In this document: piece after piece, positions 43,862 through 51,664 of the stretch
Layout of the letters: the number at the start of each line of letters is the position of its first letter
Position numbering within the stretch: position 1 is the stretch's first letter
Origin: DASSUW01 sp963844405
GTDB taxonomy: Bacteria > Actinomycetota > Thermoleophilia > Solirubrobacterales > Solirubrobacteraceae
Length of the DNA: 64,000 nucleotides
NCBI GenBank assembly: GCA_963844405.1
Contig: CAWJNZ010000003.1
Span: forward strand, 248,001 to 312,000
Direction: 5' to 3'
Program-made: the position numbers and the translations under genes
Notes under the pieces: generated by a model
Database searches by the model: none
Told to the model about the DNA's origin: nothing
Seen by the model: the letters and a program-made list of their open reading frames with translations, nothing else

Positions 43862-43888
43862 CGTGGGTACCATGTGGGCCGTCGCCTG

Positions 43889-43954
43889 ATGAACGACGAC
43901 GACAGCTCCCGAAGTAGCGGCGCGCTGCGCGCGCGCCCGGCGGATCGCCGATGA
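43889..43954 (+). CDS. possible 21-residue upstream ORF coupled to the CorC-like gene
   Basis: ATG 43889 opens MNDDDSSRSSGALRARPADRR, whose stop overlaps the start of the next gene (CGATGA). A TACCAT box lies 15 nt upstream. The overlap suggests translational coupling, since the downstream gene has no obvious ribosome-binding site of its own. The evidence is positional only. Confidence 0.35.
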   Translation: MNDDDSSRSSGALRARPADRR

Positions 43955-45252
43955 CCGTCCTGCTCCTGCTGGCCGTCGTCGTGCTGGTGCTGCTCAACGG
44001 CTTCTTCGTGGCCGCCGAGTTCGCGCTCGTGCGCGTGCGGCGCTCCCGCATGGAGGAGGAGGCCGAGGAGGGCAAGCGCGGCGCCGGGATAGTCGTGCGC
44101 CAGCTCGACGACCTGTCGCGCTATCTCGCGGCCTGCCAGCTCGGCATCACCTTCACCTCGCTGGGCATCGGCTTCCTCGGCGAGCCGGCGGTGGCCAGCA
44201 TCTTCGAGGACATCCTCGGTGAGAGCGTGCCGCACGCGGTCTCGCTGACGATCTCGCTCGGCCTGGCGTACCTGATCACCACGTCGCTGCACATCACGAT
44301 CGGCGAGCAGGTCCCGAAGATCTACGCGATCAACCGCGCCGAGAGGGTGGCGCGCTGGATCGCCCGGCCGCTGCACATCTTCACCCAGGCCTTCAGCCCG
44401 TTCATCCACGTGCTCAACGGCGCCTCGAACGGGATCCTGCGGCTGCTCGGCATCCGCAAGACCAACGAGTACGAGGAGGGCGGCTCGCCCGAGGAGCTCA
44501 AGGTCCTGATCGCCCAGTCGCTGACCGGCGGCAAGCTGGACGTGGGCGAGGCGCAGATGCTCACCGGCGTCTTCCACCTGCACGAGCAACAGGCCCGCCA
44601 GGTGATGACGCCCGCGCCCGCGGTGGTGACCGTCGACCTGTCGGAGAACGTCGAGACGGCGCTGCGGCGCTGCGTCTCCTCGGGCCACACCCGGCTGGTG
44701 GTGACCGAGGACGAGAACCACGACCGCGTGAAGGGCATCGTGCACGCCAACGCGCTCGCCCAGCTGCTGCTGACCGAGGGGCCGGAGGGGCGGATCGACG
44801 ACCTCGTGCGCGAGGCGCCGATCGTGCCCGAGACCAAGCCGCTGGACGACCTGCTGGCCGACCTCCAGCGCCAGCGCAGCTCCCTGGCCGTCGTCATCGA
44901 CGAGTACGGCCGCACCGCCGGGATCGTCACGGTGGAGGACATCATCGAGGAGGTCGTCGGCGAGATCGACGACGAGACCGACCCGCTCGGCGGCGCCGTT
45001 CGCCGCCTGGCCAACGGCGACTGGTTCGTCCGCGGGCACGTGGCGATCACCGACCTCGTCGACTACGGGCTCGAGCTGCCCGTCGACTCCGACGCCTACA
45101 ACTCGGTCGGGGGCTTCGTGTTCGGGGAGCTCGGCCGGCTGCCGAAGCGCGGTGACACGGTCACGCACAACGGCTACTCGATCCGCGTCGAGTCCGTGCG
45201 CGAGAACCGGATCGAGGCGGTCCGGATCCGCGAGCGGCGCGCGATGGCCTAG
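43951..45252 (+). CDS. CNNM/CorC-HlyC family membrane protein (hemolysin C-type transporter)
   Basis: 433 residues. The N-terminal DUF21/CNNM domain (about 1-190) has three hydrophobic segments (LLLLAVVVLVLLNGFFVAAEFALVRVRRSR, the ITFTSLGIGFLGEP region, ITTSLHITIGEQVPKIYAI). Two CBS domains follow (VMTPAPAVVTVD, LLADLQRQRSSLAVVIDEYGRTAGIVTVEDIIEEVVGEI) and then the CorC/HlyC transporter-associated domain. Relatives are Mg2+ efflux or Mg/Co resistance proteins; a role in divalent-cation homeostasis is likely. A possible uORF overlaps its start. Confidence 0.92.
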   Translation: MTVLLLLAVVVLVLLNGFFVAAEFALVRVRRSRMEEEAEEGKRGAGIVVRQLDDLSRYLAACQLGITFTSLGIGFLGEPAVASIFEDILGESVPHAVSLTISLGLAYLITTSLHITIGEQVPKIYAINRAERVARWIARPLHIFTQAFSPFIHVLNGASNGILRLLGIRKTNEYEEGGSPEELKVLIAQSLTGGKLDVGEAQMLTGVFHLHEQQARQVMTPAPAVVTVDLSENVETALRRCVSSGHTRLVVTEDENHDRVKGIVHANALAQLLLTEGPEGRIDDLVREAPIVPETKPLDDLLADLQRQRSSLAVVIDEYGRTAGIVTVEDIIEEVVGEIDDETDPLGGAVRRLANGDWFVRGHVAITDLVDYGLELPVDSDAYNSVGGFVFGELGRLPKRGDTVTHNGYSIRVESVRENRIEAVRIRERRAMA

Positions 45253-45255
45253 AGG

Positions 45256-45310
45256 GTTTCGAATCGAAACTTCGCGCGGAATTGCACAAACGCTCGCGAC
45301 GCGCTACCTT
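45256..45310 (+). promoter_or_regulatory. sigma70-like promoter with upstream palindrome
   Basis: TTGCAC (45282-45287), a 17-nt spacer and TACCTT (45305-45310) form the best -35/-10 pair in the window. Upstream lies a perfect inverted repeat GTTTCG-AAT-CGAAAC (45256-45270), a plausible operator. No coding gene follows on this strand. Confidence 0.5.
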
Positions 45311-45316
45311 GCCCGG

Positions 45317-45430
45317 CAACCGACTGGCCGCTTCGGCGGTTGAGGAGGAGAGAGGGAGATCCTGGGGAGGATCGACCGAGAGAACACAAGAGCCCGGCTC
45401 AGGGGAGCGAGCCGGGCTCAAGTGTTTCTG
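45317..45430 (+). ncRNA. candidate structured small RNA
   Basis: From the predicted start the RNA would fold into three hairpins: CAACCG/CGGTTG, GATCCT-GGGG-AGGATC, and the terminator stem GAGCCCGGCTC/GAGCCGGGCTC (45390-45419). Between hairpins one and two runs a purine tract rich in GGA (AGGAGGAGAGAGGGAGA). No credible ORF fits. The terminator is perfectly symmetrical and could also serve the convergent 3-hydroxyacyl-CoA dehydrogenase gene; on the minus strand the hairpin loops are C-rich. Strand assignment rests on the promoter at 45282-45310. Confidence 0.45.
45390..45419. terminator. bidirectional terminator hairpin
   Basis: Perfect 11-bp stem with an 8-nt loop, U-rich on both sides (TGTTTCT on plus, TTGTGTTCTCT on minus), between convergent genes. 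Confidence 0.75.
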
Positions 45431-45541
45431 GAGGAGGGGTGCGATGAGGGTACGTTCGTCGCACTCGGCAATATCCCAACCTTCTCTCAATGTGAACTAA
45501 ACATTCGCTGTGACGGACGTCACACAGTCGCCGGGCGGACG

Positions 45542-46339
45542 TCAGGCGTCGTAGGCGTAGAAGCCGCGGCCCGCTTTGCGGCCCAGCGCGCCGCCCTCGA
45601 TCATCCGCTCGATCCGCTCCGGCACCTCCGCGCCGATCGTCCGGCCGATCGCGGCCGAGACGTCGAGCCCCACGAGGTCGAGCAGGGCCAGCGGTCCCAG
45701 CGGATGGCCGGCGCCGAGGCGCATGCAGGTGTCGATCGCCTCGGGCTCCAGGCCGGTGCGCTCCATCAGCCGGACGGCCTCGAAGAGGTACGGGAAGAGC
45801 AGGCGGTTGACGACGAAGCCGGCGGTGTCCGGCACCTCGACGGCGGTCTTGCCGAGCGCCTCGCACAGCGCCCGCGCGCGCTCGCGGGTGCGCGGGGTGG
45901 CCGCCTGCGGGAAGGCGAGCTCGACGAGGTCCATCTTCGGCACCGGGTTGAAGACATGGAGGCCCACGAAGCGGTCGGGCCGGCCGGAGGCCTCGGCCAG
46001 CTCGGAGATCGAGAGCGAGGACGTCGTGCTGGCCAGGATCGCGTCGTCGGCGAGCTCGGCGCCGAGCTCGGCCATCAACGCGCGCTTGGCGGCCGGGTCC
46101 TCGGCGATCGCCTCGACGACGAAGCTCGTCTCGGCCAGCTCGGCGCTGTCGCAGGTCACGCGCACGTTGCCGTTGACGCTGACGCCGGCCTTCTCGCACA
46201 GTGCCCGGACCCGCTGGTCGGCCCGTTCGGCGGAGCCGTCGGAGCGGGCGAGTACCACTACGTCGCCGCGCTGGGCGGCTACGGCCGCCAGGCCGCACGC
46301 GATGGCTCCGCTACCCGCGATCCCGACTCGTTCGGACAC
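45542..46339 (-). CDS. 3-hydroxyacyl-CoA (3-hydroxybutyryl-CoA) dehydrogenase
   Basis: 265 residues. NAD-binding VGIAGSGAIACGLAAVAAQRG, SSLSISELA, GLHVFNPVPKMDLVEL (catalytic His and family signature) and the C-terminal RLGAGHPLGPLALLDLVGLD are present. It oxidises 3-hydroxyacyl-CoA in fatty-acid degradation or acts in butyrate metabolism. GTG 46339 is chosen because GGGGAG precedes it by 7 nt and because the palindromic operator lies upstream; a TTG at 46372 would place the operator inside the gene. Divergent from the thiolase gene. Confidence 0.9.
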   Translation of the reverse strand: MSERVGIAGSGAIACGLAAVAAQRGDVVVLARSDGSAERADQRVRALCEKAGVSVNGNVRVTCDSAELAETSFVVEAIAEDPAAKRALMAELGAELADDAILASTTSSLSISELAEASGRPDRFVGLHVFNPVPKMDLVELAFPQAATPRTRERARALCEALGKTAVEVPDTAGFVVNRLLFPYLFEAVRLMERTGLEPEAIDTCMRLGAGHPLGPLALLDLVGLDVSAAIGRTIGAEVPERIERMIEGGALGRKAGRGFYAYDA

Positions 46340-46357
46340 AGCTCGCTCCCCGTTGGC

Positions 46358-46371
46358 TGACTGGTCAGTCA
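46358..46371. promoter_or_regulatory. palindromic operator, TetR/FadR type
   Basis: TGACTG-GT-CAGTCA is a perfect 6-bp inverted repeat with a 2-bp spacer, situated between the divergent dehydrogenase and thiolase genes. It resembles operators of TetR-type fatty-acid regulators such as Bacillus FadR (YsiA). Confidence 0.55.
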
Positions 46372-46378
46372 ATGGCCG

Positions 46379-46385
46379 TAGACTA
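46379..46385. promoter_or_regulatory. symmetrical bidirectional -10 box (dehydrogenase / thiolase)
   Basis: TAGACTA gives TAGACT on plus and TAGTCT on minus. Predicted starts leave leaders of roughly 35-40 nt in both directions, each with a ribosome-binding site. Confidence 0.4.
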
Positions 46386-46428
46386 CGCCTCGGCGCGCCC
46401 CCTCGCGCCGGTCACCGACGGAGGAAAC

Positions 46429-47589
46429 ATGAGCCGTGAAGTCGTCATCGTCGAGGCGGTCCGCACCCCGATCGGGCGCGGCCATCCCGAGAAGGGCTAC
46501 TACAAGGACACGCACCCGAACGAGCTGCTCGGCAGGACGTTCACGGAGGTCATCGAGCGGGCCGGCGTTCCCGCCGACGCCGTCGAGGACGTGATCTGCG
46601 GCTGCGTCCAGCAGTACGGCGAGCAGATGTTCAACGTCGGCCGCAACGCCTGGCTGCAGGCCGGGCTGCCGATCGAGACGCCGGCCACCACGGTCGACCG
46701 CCAGTGCGGCTCCGCCCAGCAGGCGGTCAACTTCGGCGCCGCGCTGATCGCCGCCGGGGTCCACGACGTCGTCATCGGCGGCGGCGTCGAGCACATGGGC
46801 CACATCCCGATGGGGGTCGGCTTCAAGTGGGTCGACGACGTCGGCTCGCCGTGGCCGCCCGAGCTGCTCGAGCGCTACAACCTCGTGCCCCAGGGGATCT
46901 CGGCCGAGATGATCGCCGACCAGTGGGAGATCCCGCGGTCGGAGATGGACGAGCTGGCCGTCCGCTCGCACCAGCTCGCCGCGCGGGCGACCGAGGAGGG
47001 GCGCTTCGAGCGCGAGACGATCCCGTTCCAGGTCAACGGCTCGACCTACGTGTCCGACCAGGGCATCCGGCCCGACACCAACCTCGAGGCTCTCGCGGGG
47101 CTCAAGCCGGCCTTCAAGGAGGACGGCAAGATCACGGCCGGCAACTCGTCGCAGATCTCCGACGGCGCGGCCGCCGTGCTGCTGATGAGCGCCGAGCGCG
47201 CAGCGGAGCTGGGCGTCACGCCGCGGGCGCGGATCGTCGACCAGACGACGGTCGGCGTCGACCCCGTGATGATGCTGACGGGCCCGATCCCGGCCACGCG
47301 CAAGCTGCTCGAGCGCAACGGCATGACGATCGGCGACGTCGACCTGTTCGAGGTCAACGAGGCGTTCGCCCCGGTCGTGCTCGCCTGGAAGCGCGAGCTG
47401 GAGCCCGACATGGATCGCGTGAACGTCAACGGCGGGGCGATGGCGCTCGGCCACCCGCTCGGATCGACCGGCGCGCGGCTGCTGACCACCCTGCTGCACG
47501 AGATGGAGCGGGCCGACAAGGAGATCGGCCTCGTGACCATGTGCTGCGGGGGTGGCCTGGGCACCGGGACACTCGTGCAAAAGGTGTAA
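46429..47589 (+). CDS. acetyl-CoA acetyltransferase (thiolase)
   Basis: 386 residues. Active-site Cys in TTVDRQCGSAQQAVN (about residue 89), GNSSQISDGAAAVLLMS, the FEVNEAFAPV motif, the NVNGGAMALGHPLGSTGARLLTTLL histidine region and the C-terminal MCCGGGLGTGTLVQ cysteine are complete. Catalyses thiolytic cleavage or condensation of acyl-CoA. GGAGG precedes the ATG by 4 nt. Shares the control region with the dehydrogenase, so the pair is a coregulated beta-oxidation or polyketide-precursor module. Confidence 0.94.
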   Translation: MSREVVIVEAVRTPIGRGHPEKGYYKDTHPNELLGRTFTEVIERAGVPADAVEDVICGCVQQYGEQMFNVGRNAWLQAGLPIETPATTVDRQCGSAQQAVNFGAALIAAGVHDVVIGGGVEHMGHIPMGVGFKWVDDVGSPWPPELLERYNLVPQGISAEMIADQWEIPRSEMDELAVRSHQLAARATEEGRFERETIPFQVNGSTYVSDQGIRPDTNLEALAGLKPAFKEDGKITAGNSSQISDGAAAVLLMSAERAAELGVTPRARIVDQTTVGVDPVMMLTGPIPATRKLLERNGMTIGDVDLFEVNEAFAPVVLAWKRELEPDMDRVNVNGGAMALGHPLGSTGARLLTTLLHEMERADKEIGLVTMCCGGGLGTGTLVQKV

Positions 47590-47621
47590 TGGAAAAGGCC
47601 TCTGAGGGGTACATCGCCGCC

Positions 47622-48293
47622 ATGTCCGAGACGAGCACCACCACCACCGCGTACCGCGAGGAAGCAGCCGCCGCTCGCGCGATCTCGACGTCCCAGCTCA
47701 TGGGCCAGGTGCTGTTCCTGGTCGCCATCGCGCTGGCCTTCTGCGCCGCCGGCACCCTGATCGGGAAGGACCTCGAGCTCGGTACAGCCCGGCTGTTCTC
47801 GTTCGCGGGCTTCGGCATGCTGCTCCTCTCCTCCTTCGGCGGCGAGCGCTTCCGCGTCGGCTCGTTCGCGATGGGCTGGCTGTTCGCCACCGCGCTGGCG
47901 ATCGGCGTCGGCCTCGGGCCGGTGATCGGCTACTTCGCGACGGTCGAGACCGCGGCCCTGACGCAGGCCTTCGCCGGCACGGCCGCCACGGTGGCCGCCG
48001 CCGCGGCGCTCGGCTTCTTCCTCTCCAAGGACCTCGCGCGGTGGATGAAGCCGGTCGCCCTGCTCGTCTTCGCCGCCTGCTGCGGCACGATCGTGTGGAC
48101 GCTGTTCGGCGGCGAGATCAGCCCGTGGATCAGCCTCGCCATCTACGGCCTGTCGGCGCTGCTCATCGTCATCGACTTCAACTACCTGCGCAAGCACGGC
48201 ACCGAGCGCGACACGATCTGGCTCGCGACCGGCATTTTCGTCTCCATCGTCAACATCTTCATCTCGCTCCTGAACATCTTTTCTTCGGACTGA
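47622..48293 (+). CDS. Bax inhibitor-1 / YccA family membrane protein
   Basis: About 223 residues with seven hydrophobic segments and the BI-1 pattern: a charged Ser/Thr-rich cytosolic N-terminus (SETSTTTTAYREEA), helices beginning LMGQVLFLVAIALAFCAAGTLIG, and a final helix pair ending SIVNIFISLLNIFSSD with the conserved IVIDFNYL and Asp residues. Bacterial members are pH-sensitive Ca2+ leak channels or FtsH modulators. ATG 47622 is preferred; an ATG at 47589 overlapping the thiolase stop adds eleven residues. Confidence 0.85.
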   Translation: MSETSTTTTAYREEAAAARAISTSQLMGQVLFLVAIALAFCAAGTLIGKDLELGTARLFSFAGFGMLLLSSFGGERFRVGSFAMGWLFATALAIGVGLGPVIGYFATVETAALTQAFAGTAATVAAAAALGFFLSKDLARWMKPVALLVFAACCGTIVWTLFGGEISPWISLAIYGLSALLIVIDFNYLRKHGTERDTIWLATGIFVSIVNIFISLLNIFSSD

Positions 48294-48314
48294 GGCGTCA
48301 TGTAGGTTTGGTCG

Positions 48315-48998
48315 GTGGAGTCCCCGCTCGCCATCGGCCAGCCCACGCAGGAGGAGCTGGAGGCGCGCCGCGCCGCCGAACGGATCGGCGCGCCCTTCCT
48401 GATCTACCGCGACGACGAGGGGCGGCAGCACATCTACTCGCTCGCGTCGCGTTCGCACAGCGTGACGCTCGGGCGGCGCGAGGAGGCGGACATCTCGGTC
48501 CCGTGGGACCCGGAGATGTCGCGCCTGCACGCCGAGCTCGAGCTGCGGGCGGGCGAGTGGACGGTGTCCGACGACGGGCTGTCCCAGAACGGCACGTGGG
48601 TCAACGGGCTGCGGCTGGCCGGCCGCCGGCGGCTGGCAGACGGTGACCTGCTGCGGGTGGGGAGGACGATCTTCGCCTTCTGCGCGCCGGGCCCGTCCAG
48701 CGTCGGGCCCACGCTCGTGCCGGGCGAGCTGAGCGCCACGCCGCGGTTCTCCGAGCAGCAGCAGCGGGTCCTCCAGGCGCTCTGCCGGCCGCTGTTCCGC
48801 GACGGCGAGGGGATCAACCCGGCGACCGACGAGGAGGTCGCCGACGCGACGGGGATCCCGCTCGAGGCCGTCGTCTCCGAGCTCGACCACCTCAGCCGAG
48901 CGATGGGGCTCGACGACATGCCGCACGCAGACCAGCGAGCCGAGATCGCGCTGCTGGCGATGCGCAGCGGGCTCGTGAGCGCTGACGAGGGCGGCTGA
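48315..48998 (+). CDS. FHA-domain protein
   Basis: 227 residues. A forkhead-associated domain lies at about 50-125: SVTLGRREEADISVPWDPEMSRLHAELELRAGEWTVSDDGLSQNGTWVNGLRL, with the phosphothreonine-binding Arg, Ser and Asn in place. The C-terminal part (FSEQQQRVLQALCRPL, EEVADATGIPLEAVVSELDHLSRAMGL) looks like a winged helix, so it may link Ser/Thr-kinase signals to DNA or a partner. TAGGTT lies exactly 6 nt before the GTG (leaderless). No kinase gene is close by. Confidence 0.88.
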   Translation: MESPLAIGQPTQEELEARRAAERIGAPFLIYRDDEGRQHIYSLASRSHSVTLGRREEADISVPWDPEMSRLHAELELRAGEWTVSDDGLSQNGTWVNGLRLAGRRRLADGDLLRVGRTIFAFCAPGPSSVGPTLVPGELSATPRFSEQQQRVLQALCRPLFRDGEGINPATDEEVADATGIPLEAVVSELDHLSRAMGLDDMPHADQRAEIALLAMRSGLVSADEGG

Positions 48999-49008
48999 AG
49001 CGCCGGCG

Positions 49009-49192
49009 AACGTCAACTGCGGCTGGGTAGGGCGGCGAGGGAGCCGGCGGCGCAGTGGGGCTGTTTACCGTCGCATACCGACGGTCAGCCGACCCGGGGC
49101 GGTCTGTGGGTCCATATCACCCATGAACGACCCCACGCCGCTGGCGGCAGACCGCAGCGGCCGGCTCCCCAGCCGCCCTACCCAGCCGCAGT
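49009..49192. repeat. palindromic dispersed element, copy 2
   Basis: About 184 bp, close to the reverse complement of 5292-5472 over its full length, including the ends (AACTGCGGCTGGGTAGGGCG and CGCCCTACCCAGCCGCAGT) and the internal hairpin ACCGTCG/CGACGGT. It begins 11 bp after the FHA stop codon, between convergent FHA and xseB genes. AAGCGCCGG flanks both sides, resembling a target-site duplication. Confidence 0.75.
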
Positions 49193-49203
49193 AAGCGCCG
49201 GGG

Positions 49204-49434
49204 CTATGAAGCGCCCGACGGAGACAGCCGCGCGACCAGCTCGTCGAGCCGCAGCTCCTCGAGCCCTCGGCCGACCGCGTCGAGCTCCGCGGCGCAGAAC
49301 TCGACCAGGCGGCGGCCCTCCTGGCACAGCTCGAGCGTCTCGCGGAGGCCGGCCTCGCCCGAGTCGAGGCGGGCGATGATCGCCTCGATCCGCTCGCAGG
49401 CGGCCTCGTAGGTCAGCGTGTCGGCCTCGGCCAT
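49204..49434 (-). CDS. xseB: exodeoxyribonuclease VII small subunit
   Basis: 76 residues, normal length. The helical signature YEAACERIEAIIARLDSGEAGLRETLELCQEGRRLVEFC is complete. XseB forms the shaft of ExoVII with XseA, degrading single-stranded DNA in both directions. ATG 49434 lies 8 nt after the xseA stop, so both are made from one transcript. Confidence 0.94.
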   Translation of the reverse strand: MAEADTLTYEAACERIEAIIARLDSGEAGLRETLELCQEGRRLVEFCAAELDAVGRGLEELRLDELVARLSPSGAS

Positions 49435-49442
49435 GGGACCGG

Positions 49443-50819
49443 TCAGGCTACGGGCGGGTCCGGACGCACCGGCACCCGGCCGTCGTGGAGCCGGAGCGTC
49501 AAGGCGGGCTGGGAGCGGGCGGCGGCGGCCGAGACGACCGGCTCGCCGGCAGCGTCCTCGACGAGCGCGTAGCCGCGCTCCAAGTTCCGCTGCGGGTCGT
49601 GGGCGCCGAGGGCGAGGAGGAGGCGGTCGAGATCGCGGCGGCGGCGTTCGAGCGCCGCCGCCGAAGAGCGCTCGAGGGCGGCGCCGTCGGTGCGCGCCCG
49701 GGCCGCGCCGCGATCGCGGGCGAGCTCCGCGGACGCCGCCTTGCGGGCGAGCGTGAGCGCGTGGGCCGACACGGCCCGCGAGCCGCCCGCCACGCCGCGC
49801 CGAGCCGAGGCGCGCAGCTCGCGCAGGTGCTGGTGCAGCCGCGCGCGGTGGCGGGCCACGTGCGCCGCCGGCGCCCGCGAGAGCCGCGCCAGCTCGCGGG
49901 CGCGCTCGACGATCGCGCGCCGGCTCTGGCGCTCGAGCCGCCCCGCCGCGACGGCGAGCTCCCGCCGAGCGGCGCGGCAGTCCACGGGCACGGCGGCCTC
50001 GGCGGCGTGCGTGGGCGTCGAGCACGCCTCGGCGGCCACGTCGTCGAGCAGCGTGCGGTCGGTGTGATGGCCGACCGACGAGATGACCGGCACGGGTAGG
50101 AGCGCGACGGTGCGGCACAGCGTCTCGTCGCAGAACGCGAACAGGTCGGCCAGCGAGCCGCCGCCGCGGGCGACGACGATCACGTCGACCGAGCCGCAGG
50201 CCGCCAGGTCCTGCAGCGCGCGGGTGATCGCGGGCGCCGCGTGCCGGTCCTGCACCGGCGCGAACGCCCACACCAGGCGGCCGGCCCAGCCGCGCCGCGC
50301 CAGCGCCGCCACGAGGTCGTCGCGCGCCTTGCCGTGCTCGCCGCAGACCACGCCGATGGCCCGCGGCAGCACCCGACGGGGCAGCCGCTTCTGCGGCTCG
50401 AACAGCCCCTGCCCGTGCAGCGTGCGCCGCAGCTGCTCGAGCTGGGCCAGGAGGTCGCCCTCGCCGGCGATCCGCAGCCCCGTCACGCTGAACGAGAACG
50501 CCGGCGAGGCGGTGCGCGAGCCGACGTAGTAGTCGCAGCCGCCGGCCGCCACCACCTGCACGCCGTCGGCGAGCGGCCCCAGCCGCAGCGCCTCGAAGTC
50601 CTCCTTCCACATCGAGCACGGCAGCGCGCCGCTCCCGTCGCGCAGCTCGAACCACACCTTCGCCCGCCCGGCCTTGAACGAGAACACCTCGCCGAACACC
50701 TGGACGCGCGAGAACGCGCGCAGCTGGCCGCGCAGCGCGGCCGCGTAGTGGCCGACCGGCCACGGGCCGGTCAGGCTGGAGCCGGGGATGCCGGCGGGGC
50801 GCTCGGGCGACGACGACAT
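49443..50819 (-). CDS. xseA: exodeoxyribonuclease VII large subunit
   Basis: About 458 residues. N-terminal OB fold (GQLRAFSRVQVFGEVFSFKAGRAKVWFELRDGSGALPCSMW), catalytic core with RAIGVVCGEHGKARDDLVAAL, DVIVVARGGGSLADLFAFCDE and PVISSVGHHTDRTLLDDVA, then a long Arg/Ala-rich coiled coil and the barrel-like end (LERGYALVED). Two methionine starts exist (50825 and 50819); TACCGT on the minus strand at 50830-50835 places the likely transcript start between them, which favours 50819. Confidence 0.92.
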   Translation of the reverse strand: MSSSPERPAGIPGSSLTGPWPVGHYAAALRGQLRAFSRVQVFGEVFSFKAGRAKVWFELRDGSGALPCSMWKEDFEALRLGPLADGVQVVAAGGCDYYVGSRTASPAFSFSVTGLRIAGEGDLLAQLEQLRRTLHGQGLFEPQKRLPRRVLPRAIGVVCGEHGKARDDLVAALARRGWAGRLVWAFAPVQDRHAAPAITRALQDLAACGSVDVIVVARGGGSLADLFAFCDETLCRTVALLPVPVISSVGHHTDRTLLDDVAAEACSTPTHAAEAAVPVDCRAARRELAVAAGRLERQSRRAIVERARELARLSRAPAAHVARHRARLHQHLRELRASARRGVAGGSRAVSAHALTLARKAASAELARDRGAARARTDGAALERSSAAALERRRRDLDRLLLALGAHDPQRNLERGYALVEDAAGEPVVSAAAARSQPALTLRLHDGRVPVRPDPPVA

Positions 50820-50945
50820 GCGCATCCGAACGGTAGGGTGCGCACCGGCCGGATCTCGCCCCCTTGCCCACGCGGTCGACGGCGCGGAAAGACCGTTTGG
50901 CCGATGCCCTGCGCAGGGTACGCGCGGCCCACACCGGTCTTCCCC

Positions 50946-51485
50946 ATGTGGCCCGAACCCGAGCAGCGCGGAGCTCCCTACCCGCACGAATACGACCTGT
51001 TCGAGGACGGTCGCCCCATCGGGCGGCTCGAGTGGCGGTCGCGTCCGCGCAAGGACGTCGGCTGGTACGTGACCCGGCCGCCGCGGCCGGCGCACCGCCT
51101 CCCCGTCGACCCGTCGATCGACGGCCTGGCCCGCGACCACAGCTCCTCCGACCACGACTGGGAGCTCAACGCCGAGCTCTCGGCGATCCTCAGCACCGCG
51201 CTCGCGGTCGACGCCGCCGAGCGGTTCCTGCACCCGCACGCCGCCCACGCCCGCCACCGCTTCAACCGGCTGGAGACCGGCCCCTACGAGATCCACGTGA
51301 CCGACATCGAGCCCTACGTGCTCGCCCACGCGGTGCCCGAGCTGCCGCTGACCGCGGTCTCCGACGTGCGCATCCTCGAGGGCGAGCTGCACGAGGACGC
51401 GCTCAAGGGCGCGCTGCGCCGGATCGCCCTGCTCGGCGGCCGCGTCGTCGCCGTCTTCCGCACGGACCCGGAGGAAGACGGTTGA
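50946..51485 (+). CDS. conserved hypothetical protein
   Basis: 179 residues with no signal peptide or membrane helix. Segments such as YDLFEDGRPIGRLEWRSRPRKDVGWYVTRPP and NRLETGPYEIHVTDIEPYVLAHAVPELPLTAVSDVRILEG suggest a compact alpha/beta domain, but no family is recognised. ATG 50946 is chosen; ATG 50904 is also in frame. It is divergent from xseA. Confidence 0.6.
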   Translation: MWPEPEQRGAPYPHEYDLFEDGRPIGRLEWRSRPRKDVGWYVTRPPRPAHRLPVDPSIDGLARDHSSSDHDWELNAELSAILSTALAVDAAERFLHPHAAHARHRFNRLETGPYEIHVTDIEPYVLAHAVPELPLTAVSDVRILEGELHEDALKGALRRIALLGGRVVAVFRTDPEEDG

Positions 51486-51664
51486 TGACTGATTCCACGA
51501 CCCGCGCACCCGCCTGGGCACGTCCCGCGGCGCCGGATCGGCACCCGCTGAATCGGCCCGTGGCTCCGCCACTGTGCCGATCGCGCGGGCACCGCCCGCC
51601 ATCCGCGGTACGCGGCCATGCGGGCACGCCGGCCGCGGAATCAATCATCTAGGCTCGCCACGCC
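51486..51664. other. intergenic stretch rich in inverted repeats
   Basis: Contains GATCGGCAC paired with GTGCCGATC about 40 bp apart (around 51536-51588) and a tight hairpin GCGGGC-ACC-GCCCGC. An ATG at 51485 overlapping the previous stop opens 55 codons that resemble no known protein. It could be a terminator plus the promoter region of the PP2C gene (TAGGCT at 51650-51655). Confidence 0.4.

Noticed and set aside
45317..45430. Assignment of the hairpin cluster to the known actinobacterial 6C RNA
   Set aside because: Loops on the minus strand have at most four consecutive C and the order differs from the 6C pattern; kept as an unnamed candidate.
45282..45500. 72-codon ORF through the small-RNA region
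   Set aside because: It runs straight through the terminator stem, has no SD or leaderless start, and the peptide is low complexity.
51485..51652. 55-codon ORF overlapping the stop of the preceding gene
   Set aside because: Pro/Arg-rich, built over inverted repeats, no recognisable fold; recorded only as part of the intergenic entry.
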